NCBI GenBank assembly: GCA_965220935.1
Contig: OZ244857.1
Span: 310,001 to 374,000, forward strand
Direction of reading: 5' to 3'
DNA length: 64,000 bases
DNA from: Bin80 sp965220935
GTDB taxonomy: Bacteria > Bacteroidota > Rhodothermia > Rhodothermales > Bin80
Position 1 is the stretch's first letter. Every line of letters begins with the position of its first letter. The notes beneath the pieces are model-generated. The model saw only the letters and a list, made by a program, of their open reading frames with translations, did not search any database and was not told where the DNA came from. Positions 9,425 to 19,700 of the stretch are shown here, one piece after another. The position numbers and the translations under genes were made by a program.

Positions 9425-10120
9425 CTACTGCGACTCAACTGGATTGGAACGATTTCCTTGCGCAGATAGGGCATATGCATGAGCAATCGTCCATTTTTTC
9501 AGCGTATTGTAACGTTTTCGCAGATATGCCTGCAAGAAAACATTAAGCGGCCAGAGAATCAGACGGACGACCAATGCCAACATTGTGGAAACAACGGCAA
9601 TTCCTAAGCCAACAAGGTCAGATGCGCCATGTCGGCTGCCACTCATAAAGAGCACAAAGATGCCAAGCAAGGTTCCAAGCAGACCAAGACTCAGAGCAAT
9701 ATACACCGCGGCAGTGATGTAGCGTTCTGTTTCTTTATATTTTTCATGATCTAAGTGAATAAATTGAAAAGCATAGTCAATCATCGCCTGAGCTGATCCT
9801 CCCCGTCGATACTCTTCAAGAATCAGATTCCCTGTCATCACAAAAGGGTTGCGCGCTTTACTCTTCTTAATGGAATCTGAGAATTCTGTCGCAGAAAGGT
9901 TCTCAGTGTTAATCTTGAGCATGGAATTGCTCCCTCGCCATTGAAGGAACTGACGCACATAAGCAGAGGTCAACATAAACAAGCCGATCAAAAATAGAGC
10001 ACCCAGAGGCCATTCAAAGCCCTGAGCATATTGAATAATCTCCCATGGGGAAGTGGGAAGTAGAGATTCATCAGCGGTCTGAATTGATGTGGCAGCTTGG
10101 ATGAATAAGAATCTTAACAT
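9425..10120 (-). CDS. ExbB/TolQ/MotA-family proton channel protein
   Basis: 231-residue inner-membrane protein with three predicted membrane segments: about 40-60 (LFLIGLFMLTSAYV), 134-160 (ALSLGLLGTLLGIFVLFM) and 170-195 (GIAVVSTMLALVVRLILW). The GLLGTLLGIF stretch and the following Gly/Ala/Thr-rich helix fit the MotA/TolQ/ExbB family, whose pentamers form a proton-driven motor with ExbD/TolR dimers. Two ExbD-like proteins are encoded upstream in the same operon and are the obvious partners. It sits 12 bases after the usher-like gene. It is divergent from canonical ExbB, so the family call is firm but subfamily is open. Confidence 0.82.
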   Translation of the reverse strand: MLRFLFIQAATSIQTADESLLPTSPWEIIQYAQGFEWPLGALFLIGLFMLTSAYVRQFLQWRGSNSMLKINTENLSATEFSDSIKKSKARNPFVMTGNLILEEYRRGGSAQAMIDYAFQFIHLDHEKYKETERYITAAVYIALSLGLLGTLLGIFVLFMSGSRHGASDLVGLGIAVVSTMLALVVRLILWPLNVFLQAYLRKRYNTLKKWTIAHAYALSAQGNRSNPVESQ

Positions 10121-10132
10121 GAAAGAGAAAAG

Positions 10133-12598
10133 TTAACGGATTTGGAAAGTTTGGGTTTGAACGGGTTGAACCTCCAGGGTCTGAGTGTAAGCACTGAGAT
10201 CCTCTACGCCCAACATATCTAGGAGTTCAACTCGATAGGTGCCAAACGGAAGCAGGGCGGTGAACTGCCCTTGCTGCGAGACGGCTGCCCGAAGTACTTC
10301 TGAATCCCCCTGAAAGAAAATGACAACGGCTAAGGTAGGGGAACTCAATGGGAGGCCCTGTAATGAACCTGTAACGATGGTATTGCGATGGACTGGAATA
10401 TCAATGTATTTAGTTTCTCCTGGATCAGACAGAAAACTGAATCCAGTACCCGTAGGTAGATTGAGCTCTGGACCTTGAATGGATCGTGGATCAATTACAA
10501 CCTGATACTGAGTGCTGGGAACCAGAAAATCGGCCCGAAAGGCCCCAGACTCATCAGGTTCGGTTCTGGCTCGCATGACATTTAGATCCAGGCCATCAAA
10601 TGGCCGCTCTCCACTATTGCGCATCCCGTCTCGGTTTGCATCTATAAAGGGACGTAGCAGTGCACTACTCCAGACCTGAGGGTGTCGCGAAAACAATACC
10701 CCACGGCTGAGTGTCATTGATCCGTAGAAGCTCTGTTGATTGTAGGGATTTTCGGGTTCTAAAACCGTATGACTGGAGAAACTAGCCCACGGGGCATTCA
10801 TTCGAATTGAAATTGAAGTATTGATGCCCTGAGCAGGGAGATCATAGCCAATGCGAGCACCGAATGAGAATGCACGATAGGAAGCATAGACGGTCATCCC
10901 AGCAAAGTCCACAGGTTCATAACGTCCGCCTGAGGCTTGAAGACCAATTCTCCCGCGTAACCCTTTCGGTCGGATGTAGCGGGTGAGCGAGGTACGCCAC
11001 TCTAGGTGGGTATCAGCGGAGTCATTCGCGCGGAACCGAGTACTTCTGGGGCCTGCAGCGAAGATCAAACTGATCCTTCGTGACAGCTGGAAGGTGCCAG
11101 ATCCATCAATGCGGGTAGATGTATTGCCTTCAAAAGATTCAAAATGCGTTCCATTGAGGAAAAGGCTCATTCCCGTAATATTCCATCCAGCACGCATCAC
11201 AAAGCGCTGGCGGTAGAACGTTAAACCAGGCTCCGTTGCAAGGGCGGCCTCGGTCTGGAGTTGAAACCGATTTCTGAACCATTGGAATGTGGCGCGTGCA
11301 GCTGGATTTGGATAGGCAAACTCGCCGCTGAACATGGCAGAGCCACCAATATTGCTCACGATACCAACGGTCGCAGCTTGCAGGGTGTCCACTCGCGTAT
11401 AACTGCCGAGTGTTGTCAAATTTTGCGATACGCCATAGCTGACACGAAGATGCCCGTAAGCTGCAGTATGATCATACTGGTTCCGACCGGCTTGGAGGTC
11501 CCAGTATAGCGATTTGGCAGGCAGTAGATCTTCAGTGATCAAGAGGACGCGTGTCTCCCGGGTTGGCAAGCCACCGCTGGCAGGGACAATCTCTAAATCA
11601 ACACGCGACGTTCCGTAATAGGCAGGGACCGAAATCTGATAGCGCCCCTGCGCATCAGCCTGAACACGACTGGCCACCACTCCACTGACGAGCGCAGAAA
11701 CCACTGCGTTAGGCTCAGCAACCCCTGATAGATTTGCCTCACGCTGCTGATGGCGTGTGGAAAGGGGGCGGTTACTCATCTGTATGCCTTCATAGCTCTG
11801 ACGGACAGGCCATTGGTTCACATTAGAGCGCCCCACTCCGATCTGAGTCAGGTAGGTTGAGCGCGGAAAATCAAGCAGATAACTAAACTGCCTCAAGGTG
11901 GTTGCACCATCATAGATGGCCGAGCCATCGGCGCGAATCTGTCCCCCAAGAGCACTAGCCCGAACACTCAAGAATCCAGTATAGTCTGGACTACGCCCAG
12001 AATTGTGCCTGCGATTAATTCGATAACCAAGTTGTGTGCCGCCGATAACGCGCCGCTTTCGTCCATATAATAGAGGCCCGATTTCAAGTGTCGGATCAAG
12101 GATTTGAGGGCGAAAGGCATCGGCTAATAATTCTTGCGTAGGGCGGATACTCAGTCTAGTGATATCATAGGAGAGCGTCCCCTCAGGGAAAACCCTTGCC
12201 AAATTAGGAGGTGTCAGAAGATAGCGCTCTCCACTGTGAAAATAGCCACCAGTGATCAGCGTGTCTGTCTCCTGCACACCAGATTCAGTCTGGCGTAGGA
12301 TCGTGCCACGACTAAAATCTACTTCGTAGGTCAGTCCGCCGTTTATTCCCTGAACAATCGCTTGGCTTGTGTCAACGTCCATGTTAAGTTCTCGAAATAC
12401 AGAGACCAAGTCAATGAAATAGGCGCCTGCTTCTGGATCCCAGAATGCACCAACAGGGCGGATGGGCTGCGACAGTGAGGACACTGGACTAAGGATCCAT
12501 GGAGATTCCTGCATGACCCGAATCGGGTCTTGCGCTTGGGCGGTCAAGGCCAGCAAAAAAATTGGAATGCAGCACCAGTAAGGTTTTGGCATACCCAT
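10133..12598 (-). CDS. Fimbrial-usher-like outer-membrane protein
   Basis: 821 residues with a signal peptide (hydrophobic core IPIFLLALTAQAQ, cleavage near 23) and a long beta-rich body. The layout resembles FimD/PapC-type ushers: a periplasmic N-terminal domain (FIDLVSVFRELNMDV region), a small Ig-like plug-type insert (VSALVSGVVASRVQADAQGRYQISVP), then many alternating barrel strands. A C-terminal Ig/carboxypeptidase-regulatory-like part (MRNSGERPFDGLDLNV, TVTGSLQGLP-type) follows. Ushers translocate and polymerise chaperone-delivered pilins. The PapD-like domain encoded at the head of the operon supports this reading. It is diverged, and a porin or TonB-independent transporter cannot be excluded. 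Start at 12598 or, two codons later, at the next ATG. Confidence 0.62.
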   Translation of the reverse strand: MGMPKPYWCCIPIFLLALTAQAQDPIRVMQESPWILSPVSSLSQPIRPVGAFWDPEAGAYFIDLVSVFRELNMDVDTSQAIVQGINGGLTYEVDFSRGTILRQTESGVQETDTLITGGYFHSGERYLLTPPNLARVFPEGTLSYDITRLSIRPTQELLADAFRPQILDPTLEIGPLLYGRKRRVIGGTQLGYRINRRHNSGRSPDYTGFLSVRASALGGQIRADGSAIYDGATTLRQFSYLLDFPRSTYLTQIGVGRSNVNQWPVRQSYEGIQMSNRPLSTRHQQREANLSGVAEPNAVVSALVSGVVASRVQADAQGRYQISVPAYYGTSRVDLEIVPASGGLPTRETRVLLITEDLLPAKSLYWDLQAGRNQYDHTAAYGHLRVSYGVSQNLTTLGSYTRVDTLQAATVGIVSNIGGSAMFSGEFAYPNPAARATFQWFRNRFQLQTEAALATEPGLTFYRQRFVMRAGWNITGMSLFLNGTHFESFEGNTSTRIDGSGTFQLSRRISLIFAAGPRSTRFRANDSADTHLEWRTSLTRYIRPKGLRGRIGLQASGGRYEPVDFAGMTVYASYRAFSFGARIGYDLPAQGINTSISIRMNAPWASFSSHTVLEPENPYNQQSFYGSMTLSRGVLFSRHPQVWSSALLRPFIDANRDGMRNSGERPFDGLDLNVMRARTEPDESGAFRADFLVPSTQYQVVIDPRSIQGPELNLPTGTGFSFLSDPGETKYIDIPVHRNTIVTGSLQGLPLSSPTLAVVIFFQGDSEVLRAAVSQQGQFTALLPFGTYRVELLDMLGVEDLSAYTQTLEVQPVQTQTFQIR

Positions 12599-12614
12599 GC
12601 AGATATCCCCAGAA

Positions 12615-14198
12615 TTAGTTCAGAGTCTGATCGCGAATATCTCGAAAACGGGCAAGGAAAGTGGCGGCCTTATCATTTCTGCCAATTCGCCGATACAGAT
12701 TTCCCATCTCGCGTAAATACTCTAGCTGATCTTCCGGCTCAAATTCACTAAATGTCTCTTCAATTTCTGGCTCCATGCTCAATGCCTGTTGGGGGTTGTA
12801 TCTAGCCAGTTTTAAAGCCTCAATGTAGGCCTTACCAGTATAGCTACTTTCAGTTTCTATCACTTGCATGAGATAGGTGAATGCAAGACCAGATTGCCCC
12901 TCCTGATGATGGGACAGTGCACGCTCAAATAGGGTTCCTGCATAGGATAGACGGACATCCTCTTTAAAGCCTGTATAGGGCATGGTCGCCAAGATCAGTG
13001 TGTCTGCAATATCTGTACGTAGCATTCCAGTTGGGTCGGATTCAAGATCGCGGATGGTGTACCAGATTCCCTGCAAGGTATCTAGCGCAGAATCTTCAAT
13101 GCTGTGACTGTGAGAGAGGATGGCATGGTTATACTTGGCTTCCCACAGAGCAGCGGGGCGCGTCAATGTGGGAATAAGGGTTCCCAATTCTGTAATAACT
13201 TCAAGTGGAGAATCTGAAGCGGCCACGCGTAAACTGTCAAAAGTCAGTCGATGATCTAAATTAAAATAATCCCATTGTGCCCAGATCAGCTCCTGCGTCG
13301 CAAAGTTATTTTGTTCGTCATTGATGGCATATTGCCGTGCTTGCATCAGGGCGCGGTAGACCCCATTACCATCTCTGTTATTGACAAACGATCGGTAAGA
13401 TCGTACACTGTAGTTAAATACTCGTGCGCTGTCTAAGGGAGCATCATCAAACGAGAGACGAGCGTCATCAAGTACCGTCTCTGCAGCGCGAAGCCACATC
13501 ACCGCACTATGGGAAAATCGCCCAAGTTGATCCAAAGCAAGAGCGATTTCTGCCCAGAGTCCATGCTCGTTGGCTCGTAGCAAGACTAACTCTCTAAGAA
13601 TCGTCAGCATCTGATCCCATGCCGCCTGCTCTCGTAAGAAATTAGCACGGATTGAATACACTTGGGCCAGTTGGTAGCGGGATTCTTCGTGCTGAGGATT
13701 GAGCATGACGGCCGCTTCAAGCTGTGATTGTGCATTGGATAGAAGCGCCTGCACTTGGGCGCTATCCTGCGCAGCAAGTGCACGCGAGGCCGCCGAGAGA
13801 GCCACCTGTGCACTCTGGACTGCATCTGCAAAGGCACTAGTGTCGATAGCTGAGGACTCCTCAATACCATCAAAAATAGAGGCCCCCGCTGCCTCAGTTA
13901 AGAGACTTTCCGCTTGAGCAATCAATTGCTGTCCCTCAAGATGTCGCATTGATGCTTGAATTTCGGCATCGGCGTGCACAAATGTGCTATCAAAGTCATT
14001 AAGTACTTCAGTAATCACCAGTGAGTCAACACCTGGTAAAGGTCCACTCACAAAGGCTATCTCTTCAGGTTCTGGAACAATGATCTCAGGAGCAACCACC
14101 ACGGGCGCAGGTCCTGCACATCCAATTAACACCATGATCGCTAGATATGAACAGAAGACTTCCCTGCCTGCGGGTATGTTCATGAAATTAGTCTGCAT
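12615..14198 (-). CDS. TPR-rich lipoprotein
   Basis: 527-residue predicted lipoprotein: a hydrophobic segment ends in a lipobox (MVLIGC, cysteine near 27), followed by a Pro/Glu/Val-rich linker. The rest is almost all helical and shows degenerate tetratricopeptide-type repeats, for example HEESRYQLAQVYSIRANFL and LEYLREMGNLYRRIGRNDKAATFL. Such lipoproteins commonly scaffold outer-membrane assembly machines from the periplasmic side. It overlaps the upstream ExbD-like gene by 11 bases and is followed 16 bases later by the usher-like gene, so it belongs to the same operon. ATG at 14183 (MNIPAGREV) is an alternative start with a better signal peptide. Confidence 0.75.
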   Translation of the reverse strand: MQTNFMNIPAGREVFCSYLAIMVLIGCAGPAPVVVAPEIIVPEPEEIAFVSGPLPGVDSLVITEVLNDFDSTFVHADAEIQASMRHLEGQQLIAQAESLLTEAAGASIFDGIEESSAIDTSAFADAVQSAQVALSAASRALAAQDSAQVQALLSNAQSQLEAAVMLNPQHEESRYQLAQVYSIRANFLREQAAWDQMLTILRELVLLRANEHGLWAEIALALDQLGRFSHSAVMWLRAAETVLDDARLSFDDAPLDSARVFNYSVRSYRSFVNNRDGNGVYRALMQARQYAINDEQNNFATQELIWAQWDYFNLDHRLTFDSLRVAASDSPLEVITELGTLIPTLTRPAALWEAKYNHAILSHSHSIEDSALDTLQGIWYTIRDLESDPTGMLRTDIADTLILATMPYTGFKEDVRLSYAGTLFERALSHHQEGQSGLAFTYLMQVIETESSYTGKAYIEALKLARYNPQQALSMEPEIEETFSEFEPEDQLEYLREMGNLYRRIGRNDKAATFLARFRDIRDQTLN

Positions 14199-14595
14199 TT
14201 ACTAAAAAAGTTGCGTTTCTACCAACATTCTGAATGACGCGATTAATATCTAAGAGGAGGGTAGCTGGGGCCGCTTGATCGGCATGGATTTCAACAATCT
14301 GATTTGGCTGAATGGCTTCAACCAAATCAAACAGTTGTTGGGGTGGCAGCGGCTGCTGCTGATTAGACGAGTCCAAATAAAACATCTCTCCAGTCTCAGA
14401 AATGGAAATTTGCAGTGGACGAAGGATTAATTCACCTTCGGGAATTTCCGTGCTCAGCGGTAAGCTCACGTCAAACTCAGGCACCACAGCTACAGCAACC
14501 AAGGCGGCCAAGATAATCAGTACAATATCCACCATGGATTCATCCATCTGTACTTGATTCAATTTGTGGTTTCCACCAATTGAGAAAGATTTCAT
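14188..14595 (-). CDS. ExbD/TolR-like protein (second copy in operon)
   Basis: 135 residues with one N-terminal membrane helix (about 21-38, DIVLIILAALVAVAVV) and a periplasmic domain. The helix begins with MDESMVDIVL, placing an aspartate where ExbD/TolR proteins carry the proton-conducting Asp. I chose the ATG at 14595, inside the end of the preceding gene (56-base overlap), because residues upstream of it in this frame read as antisense-like basic sequence. The periplasmic part (QQLFDLVEAIQPNQIVEIHADQ) resembles the ExbD fold. It is the second of two ExbD-like genes in the cluster. Confidence 0.78.
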   Translation of the reverse strand: MKSFSIGGNHKLNQVQMDESMVDIVLIILAALVAVAVVPEFDVSLPLSTEIPEGELILRPLQISISETGEMFYLDSSNQQQPLPPQQLFDLVEAIQPNQIVEIHADQAAPATLLLDINRVIQNVGRNATFLVNAD

Positions 14596-15592
14596 ATTCG
14601 CGAACAGCCTGCGGGCTACGCGCTGACAGCTCTTCGGTCTCAATGAGTACGATTTCCATCTGTAATCCGCGTTCAACAACGCCCTCTTCAAAATAATTGA
14701 TTTGGTACTGCAGAGCGGGATCCACAAAGTAGTAAATGATCTCTTCATCAATCCATGCAATATGGAGGGTTCGGCTCACGGGCGAATACATCATCTGCAG
14801 GTTATAGGTTGTGGATCCGATGATGACGGGTTCATTGACGGTCAGATCTGAGGCGTTTTGTTGGAACACTGTTCGGACAGGTCTATCTAGTGCCTTGAGG
14901 CGCGCCTGCATCCACCGGATGACAGCATTCTCGCGAAGAATCTCCTCGGCCGTCATTGAGACACCTTCTTCTTCGCCCCATTCCTCAAAAATTGTTTGTA
15001 CGAGCCGCTTAGGTTGACCAGAGCGAGTGACCAAGTCTGCGCCAGACACGCCGGCTCCAGAACTGAGTTGGGTGTTGGATACGGAAATGGATCCAGAAAC
15101 AATATTCGGTTTCAGGGTCCAAGCCTCACCTCGATTCCGAGAAACCAGATCTGTATCTAAGTTATTACCTTGAGAATCTCCAAACAGTCCCAAGTCCTTT
15201 TGCCCCCTGAATTCCAGTAACATATCTGAACCAAGTTTCATGGATTCTGACTCTCCGCGCTCTGGTAGTGTTGGCGCCTCGTTCGTTACCTCTACTGGCG
15301 ACATCGCTGTGAAGGCAGACAAGATCTCATCAATATTTTCTGGGCTGATTTCGGGCTCTGATACCTCTTCTTCCACGGGTGTTTCTACTGCTTTTTCTTC
15401 CTCCGCCTCTTCGGCCGATGCCATTGCAATTGCCTCAAGCATAATCAGATCAAGCGACTTATCCACACTATCTCGTTGAGGCAAGGGGACTACGGTGCTG
15501 GCCAGACCAAGAAACCCTATCAAGCAAATAAACACCACGATGGTGATTGTATGCCCCTTTTGGCTAGTCTCTTCTTGAAACAAATTTGACAT
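14540..15592 (-). CDS. TonB/TolA-like membrane-anchored periplasmic protein
   Basis: 350 residues. A single N-terminal membrane helix (about 14-34, ITIVVFICLIGFLGLAST) is followed by an acidic Glu/Val/Pro-rich linker (EEAEEEKAVETPVEEEVSEPE, about 62-82) and then a folded periplasmic region with several segments. The layout is that of an energy-transducing TonB/TolA/GldM-like rod driven by an ExbB-ExbD motor. I do not see the canonical TonB C-terminal YP motif, so the fold of the last domain is unknown. It lies between two ExbD-like genes, seven bases after the first and overlapping the second, which strongly ties it to the motor. Confidence 0.6.
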   Translation of the reverse strand: MSNLFQEETSQKGHTITIVVFICLIGFLGLASTVVPLPQRDSVDKSLDLIMLEAIAMASAEEAEEEKAVETPVEEEVSEPEISPENIDEILSAFTAMSPVEVTNEAPTLPERGESESMKLGSDMLLEFRGQKDLGLFGDSQGNNLDTDLVSRNRGEAWTLKPNIVSGSISVSNTQLSSGAGVSGADLVTRSGQPKRLVQTIFEEWGEEEGVSMTAEEILRENAVIRWMQARLKALDRPVRTVFQQNASDLTVNEPVIIGSTTYNLQMMYSPVSRTLHIAWIDEEIIYYFVDPALQYQINYFEEGVVERGLQMEIVLIETEELSARSPQAVREYEIFLNWWKPQIESSTDG

Positions 15593-15598
15593 GGAGAC

Positions 15599-15985
15599 TC
15601 AATTGTCAACTGTGCATGTCCAGTCATTGGATTCACACACGTCAAGGAGCGCGACCAGCTGTTGGACTCTCGCCATTCCACTAGGGATAAGAACAAACAC
15701 AACACCTGCACGAGATTCGGTAATCTGCTGCATACAAGCCAGCAAAGACGCAGCAGAGTTCAGATCACAGAGCATCTGCGCACCATCTTCAATCCAGAAT
15801 TGCCCATCTCCTGTAAAGTGCAGATTATAGACCGATAATTCTGATGGGGGATTGACAGGCTGTTCCACATCCCCTGGAAGCGCGACATTATTACGGGGAG
15901 TCGTTTCTGTTAAAAGTAGAAAGCCTACCAGCAACACAAATCCAAGATCAATAAACACCATCAAGTCAGTTCGGTCCTCTTGCAT
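15599..15985 (-). CDS. ExbD/TolR-like protein (first copy in operon)
   Basis: 128 residues: short cytoplasmic N-terminus, one membrane helix (about 8-27) with the sequence DLMVFIDLGFVLLVGFLLL, and a periplasmic domain. The FIDLGFVLL segment matches the ExbD/TolR helix, including the conserved aspartate that takes protons from the ExbB/TolQ channel. The periplasmic domain contains two cysteine pairs' worth of Cys (MLCDLNS, LLACMQQ, DVCESNDWTC), which is unusual for ExbD and may form disulfides. Six bases separate it from the downstream TonB-like gene and six from the upstream secreted protein. Confidence 0.82.
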   Translation of the reverse strand: MQEDRTDLMVFIDLGFVLLVGFLLLTETTPRNNVALPGDVEQPVNPPSELSVYNLHFTGDGQFWIEDGAQMLCDLNSAASLLACMQQITESRAGVVFVLIPSGMARVQQLVALLDVCESNDWTCTVDN

Positions 15986-15991
15986 GTGTCG

Positions 15992-16708
15992 TTACTCGCA
16001 AACCCGAGAAGAAATTTCGGAACTAGTGGTGGATGATTCCACGATGACACACCCATCAATATCCAGAAACGTTCGAATTTCAGGTTGCTTGTGGGCGACG
16101 ATCATCACAGGTTCGCGCTCTGGAGGCTCAATGCACTGCGCTACGCGCGGCAAAAATTGCCACATTGACTCATCATAGCCCCAGAATGTGATCTGCACAT
16201 CCTGATCCTGCCGAGAGATGTAGCCCTGAAAATCACCATCTGAATAATAGCTCTGGATTGTACGAATCATAGAACTAGCCAGTGCTTTTTTTGGGTCCAT
16301 TTCATTTTCTGCTTCTTCGGTGAGCAGTTCGGCATATTCACGAATCGTCACCAGATTATAGTCGGTGGCCATATCTTGAGTGCGAAGTGTACCCGAAACC
16401 TCTCCCGATAGGTAGGCGCCAAGTTGAAACTGCTCTTCTGACGGGTAAAGAACCATCACATCATTTGATCCAAATCCGTCCCGAGTAATATCATAAAACA
16501 GTGCATGAGTAAACTCTGAATCCTCGGGAAGGATAAACTGCTCTTCAAGAAGCGATTGGATAAATTCTCGACTATTGATCTCTACGACAGGGACGACCCG
16601 TTGGGTCACATAGCCCTGCTGCCCCCAAACTGGATATACTGCACACAGTACCAGGAGCTTGAGCGGTAAGATTCGCATGAAGAGGCAAAGTAGTACACTG
16701 AAATTCAT
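15992..16708 (-). CDS. Secreted or periplasmic protein of unknown function
   Basis: 238 residues with a signal peptide (LLVLCAVYPVWGQ, cleavage near 29). The mature part is acidic and mixed alpha/beta, with no domain I recognise. Several cysteines near the C-terminus (VAQCIEPPE, DIDGCVIVE, SSRVCE) suggest disulfides. An internal ATG at about codon 11 (MRILPLKLL) may be the true start. It sits four bases after the giant Ig-repeat gene and six before the first ExbD-like gene, so it is part of the same transcription unit; a structural or accessory role in that machine is inferred from position. Confidence 0.7.
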   Translation of the reverse strand: MNFSVLLCLFMRILPLKLLVLCAVYPVWGQQGYVTQRVVPVVEINSREFIQSLLEEQFILPEDSEFTHALFYDITRDGFGSNDVMVLYPSEEQFQLGAYLSGEVSGTLRTQDMATDYNLVTIREYAELLTEEAENEMDPKKALASSMIRTIQSYYSDGDFQGYISRQDQDVQITFWGYDESMWQFLPRVAQCIEPPEREPVMIVAHKQPEIRTFLDIDGCVIVESSTTSSEISSRVCE

Positions 16709-16712
16709 GGAT

Positions 16713-19700
16713 TTAATGAGTGGAGGGTATATAAATATTGGAGGGTGAACGTTGATTAGGAATCAATGTTGCAAACCTTAATGTTAGGCCATCTGTGGGT
16801 TCAGAGTCCAACTTAATTCGCACACGACTGCGCGTATAAACCAAGATCTGAGATTGACCCAATTCATTTCCAGAGTCATCTTGCACGACCACCTCACCAT
16901 AAAATGGGACTTGATCTGTTTCCACTAATAGCACGATATCAGATTCGGTCATGGATTCCACAGAAGCCTGTAACGCGCTTGGGCCAGAGGTGTAAATACC
17001 TGGGGCCTGAAATGTGACGCGGGCATTGGTTGAAGTGGGGGATTGTTGCTGATTAACAAATTCCCGTGGAGTGACAGTAAAATTAAACAATCCTACATAC
17101 CCGCGCTGAGTCATTTGCACCCCTTCATGGATGCCGTAATGAATTGACTGTGTCTCACCGGGTGAAAGCAGGACAACCGTAGGATTCACGGCGACAATGG
17201 TAGACAGATCTCCTTGTACGATTTCTTGGCGGGTGACACCCACTGAAAACCGCTCCCGCCCTTGGGTCTCACGATATCCAAATTCCATGGAAACTTCTAC
17301 CTCCATCGGATAAACGGATGGATTCGTAATTTCAAAGGTCCCCGATCGATCCTGCGGCCCCAATGCGGCGACTTGGGGTTGAATACTGATACGCTGCTCC
17401 CAATCCAAGGGAGTTCCCGTAGCAGATGCCGCGCGAAACTCAACACCATCAGGCCCCAATAATACCACGCGTCGCTCGGCCTCAACGGTAAGTACAACTG
17501 GAATCGTATGTAACTGGTCTAATTCATTGATCGTGAGCGCCACAGGCACTTTTCCAGAGTACATACCTGGCTCAGCCTGTTCCAGAGCAATGGTTCCACC
17601 AATGCGGAAGACATGACAATCCTCTGGGCTCATCAAGATCTGTATGATCCTACTTGCCTGAGTATTGGCAGAGAATGTGGTACAGGATCCAGAATTGGCT
17701 AATTGGGGCATCAGCATGACTTCACGACCTGTATTGATGTGACGTAGGACCACCGACGGGAGTTGCTCCATAGAGACGAGTACGCTATCACGAGCCAAAA
17801 TCGTCATCCTCCCCGAATGGGATTGCGCACCATCATACACCAGTCCAGAGATCAATTCTGTCGCAGGATCAAGCATGATTTGCCCACGAGGACCGACGAC
17901 CCCAAAATCCAATTCGGACACTGAGACCTCAACCTGTTCCGATGGATCCTCAGCCGAGCTGAGTACTGTAACCAGTACCGAAGTCTGGGCTGAGATCCCT
18001 CGCTCCGCAGAAACTGTCACTGTATACTGATAGTCACGTGAATATGCGCGCTGCCGCGAGGGTACATCAAACAATGGGCTTCCAGTTGATGTGTCTGACA
18101 ATCGTTCTGTTGGTGTCCATTGCCACACATATTCAAGCGATGCATCCTCGTCACTACTGACTGTACACACGATCCGTTCAGGTGGCATACCAGCCATGAC
18201 AACTAGCTCTTCTGGGCATTCCAAAGAAATTGGATATTTTTCAACGGTCACTGTAAAGGTCTCTGGATTTACTGGTGGAGTGACGTTAGGTGCTGTCGCG
18301 GTGACCATGAATGTATAGTTCACGCTTGGTTCAACCTGATCGGCCGGAACATTGAAGACTGGCATTGCGCTACGAAGATCTCCAGATAAAAGGGGCCTGC
18401 CGTTATCTGATTCCCACTTCCAAACATACTTAAGTGGAGGGTCCTGAACAGGGTCAACAGAGGCAGTGCAACTTAGCGTCTCTGGGGGGGCGCCAGTCCG
18501 TACTGTTTCGTCATCTTGGCATTCAATCAAAAGTTGTGGGCGTTGCGTCACAATAATTTCAACGGATTCAGGATCAGACGGATCATAGAAAGGCGCCTCA
18601 ACAGAAATATCATACGTATAGGATGATTCGGTGTCGTCCACCGATGCTGGAACACTAAAAATGGGGGGTGTTCCAGCGGTCAACTGATCTGTGGGGCCTT
18701 CAGTCAGGTCCCATTTATATTCAATGCCTTGTACATCACCCCCAACGGAACATGGTAATGGAAAATCTGGATCTCCCGTAAAGACTTCAATCGGACTTGT
18801 ACACCTAAGAGAAAGTTTGCCAGAGTACTTGTCCACGATCACTGTCACGGGTGTCGGAGTTAGTTGTGGGTCAGTTGTATCGCTCTCATCTGGTGCAGAG
18901 GCGGTCACCATATAGGTATAGGTGGCTCTTGGTTCATCCTGATCCTCGGATTTGGGGACAATGAACTCAGGCACTCCTCCATCTATGTCACCCCTCAATA
19001 AGTCTCGGCTAGGATCATCCTCGGACGTCCAATCAAAGTGAAAATCAAGGGGAGCACGCAGATGAGCAAGATCAGTAGACGGTGTGCAGTTAAGAGAAAG
19101 AGGTGGGTCCCCCGTTCGTACAGGGGGGACCGACTCACAGGTGACTTTAATATCAGGTTTTTCTAAAATATTGATTTCAACGAGATACGAAGCAGTTTCT
19201 TGATCATCAGTAGTCGCCAAGAATCGGATTGCATACAATTCATCTTTATCTACGCTTGGGGGTAGTGGAATCTCAAAACCGTCAGATGTAGGGTCGCCGT
19301 TATCGGCCCTCTTTATTATAGATAGTATATCTAAATCGGTGTTACCTTCTGCACTCAAAGTGTAAACCAGCGTCTTAGTTGGGCCATCAACTATACCGCA
19401 TTGTACATTGAGTAGTTTAGGGCCGCCCCCCTCATACTCTTTATAGGGTAACGGATTCGAATCTGCTGTACAGTCAATCTCAAAATCAAGAGGTGTCTGA
19501 AACGGTTGAACATTCAGCGAAAAGTCTGATTCTGTAACGCTCCCTCCTTCACCAAATGCACGAACCGTCATCACGATTGACGTGTCTTGATAGACATCTG
19601 GAACAGTAATTATAGGCCAGTCATCGTAAACTTCTGGTGATGTCAAATCCGATAATAACTGAAACTGCGCTACTTGGGGGAGACTAACAGAGCAGGGAAT

